The notes beneath the pieces are model-generated. The model did no database searches. It was not told where the DNA came from and saw nothing but the letters and a program-made list of their open reading frames with translations. Below are positions 23,545 through 23,600 of a stretch of DNA of 23,600 nt, piece after piece. The DNA comes from an uncultured bacterium (GTDB lineage Bacteria > Vulcanimicrobiota > CADAWZ01): the NCBI GenBank assembly GCA_949288455.1, contig CASEKF010000018.1:1-23600 (forward strand), written 5' to 3'. Every line of letters begins with the position of its first letter. The first letter of the stretch is position 1. Both the position numbers and the translations under genes were made by a program.

Positions 23545-23600
23545 TTAAAAGTTTACTAATTCTAAATATTTGTAAAAATATTTATTAAAATACAAGGTAT

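Noticed and set aside
1-23600. CRISPR arrays, insertion sequences, integrases, toxin-antitoxin pairs or phage genes
   Set aside because: No spaced direct repeat array, transposase or integrase motif, or terminal inverted repeat with target duplication was seen. The tRNA-Leu is followed by a terminator, not an integrase.

Overview
The window reads as a piece of an AT-rich bacterial chromosome. The organism was most likely anaerobic, with an envelope that carries lipoproteins and type IV pilus or type II secretion-like filaments. The reasons are a full-length pyruvate:ferredoxin oxidoreductase, a molybdenum hydroxylase, at least five prepilin-family proteins and two lipobox lipoproteins. Gene starts and promoters follow ordinary bacterial rules: several sigma-70-like sites have a 17 or 18 bp spacer, and TAA, TGA and TAG are all used as stops. 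I cannot name the taxon; uncultured prepilin-rich phyla such as Elusimicrobiota or Riflebacteria-like lineages are only a guess. I see no phage, insertion sequence, CRISPR array or obvious genomic island.

Layout. Positions 1-3336 (+ strand) hold the 3' part of a large PilX/GspK-like protein followed by two prepilins. A convergent MFS transporter gene of the fosmidomycin-resistance (Fsr) family follows (3340-4530, - strand) with its own promoter. Positions 4615-9026 (- strand) form a four-gene operon: GspI-like prepilin, GspJ-like prepilin, a 607-residue GspK/PilX-like protein with beta-helix-like repeats, and a lipoprotein. Together 1-9026 holds two separate filament-tip (I-J-K-type) gene sets facing each other. 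A repeat-bearing divergent promoter region (9027-9222) leads to a small lipoprotein and then a zinc-ribbon/TM2 protein. Convergent to these are an ECF-transporter S component and a large OPT-family oligopeptide transporter.

From 13149 to 13498 lies a divergent regulatory region with a strong extended -10 promoter, an operator-like palindrome and a long stem-loop leader, driving pyruvate:ferredoxin oxidoreductase (13499-17071). A terminator, a tRNA-Leu(CAA) gene and a perfect 48-bp palindromic terminator follow. The rest of the window is a - strand series: a GAF/GGDEF-like membrane signalling protein, a secreted M23 peptidase, and the Mo-cofactor and 2Fe-2S subunits of a xanthine dehydrogenase/aldehyde oxidase-type enzyme.

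How the parts may work together: PFOR and the molybdenum hydroxylase are redox enzymes, with OPT and ECF transporters supplying peptides and a vitamin or similar. The prepilin sets, lipoproteins, M23 peptidase and a c-di-GMP receptor-like protein all concern the cell surface. The most unusual points are: (1) the GGDEF signature is destroyed while its c-di-GMP inhibitory site is kept; (2) the reading frame of that gene stays open for 99 codons upstream of its start, up to an in-frame TAG, in a stretch of raised GC; (3) the twinned filament-tip gene sets carry beta-helix-like K subunits; and (4) the PFOR leader and two intergenic regions show regulatory structure.
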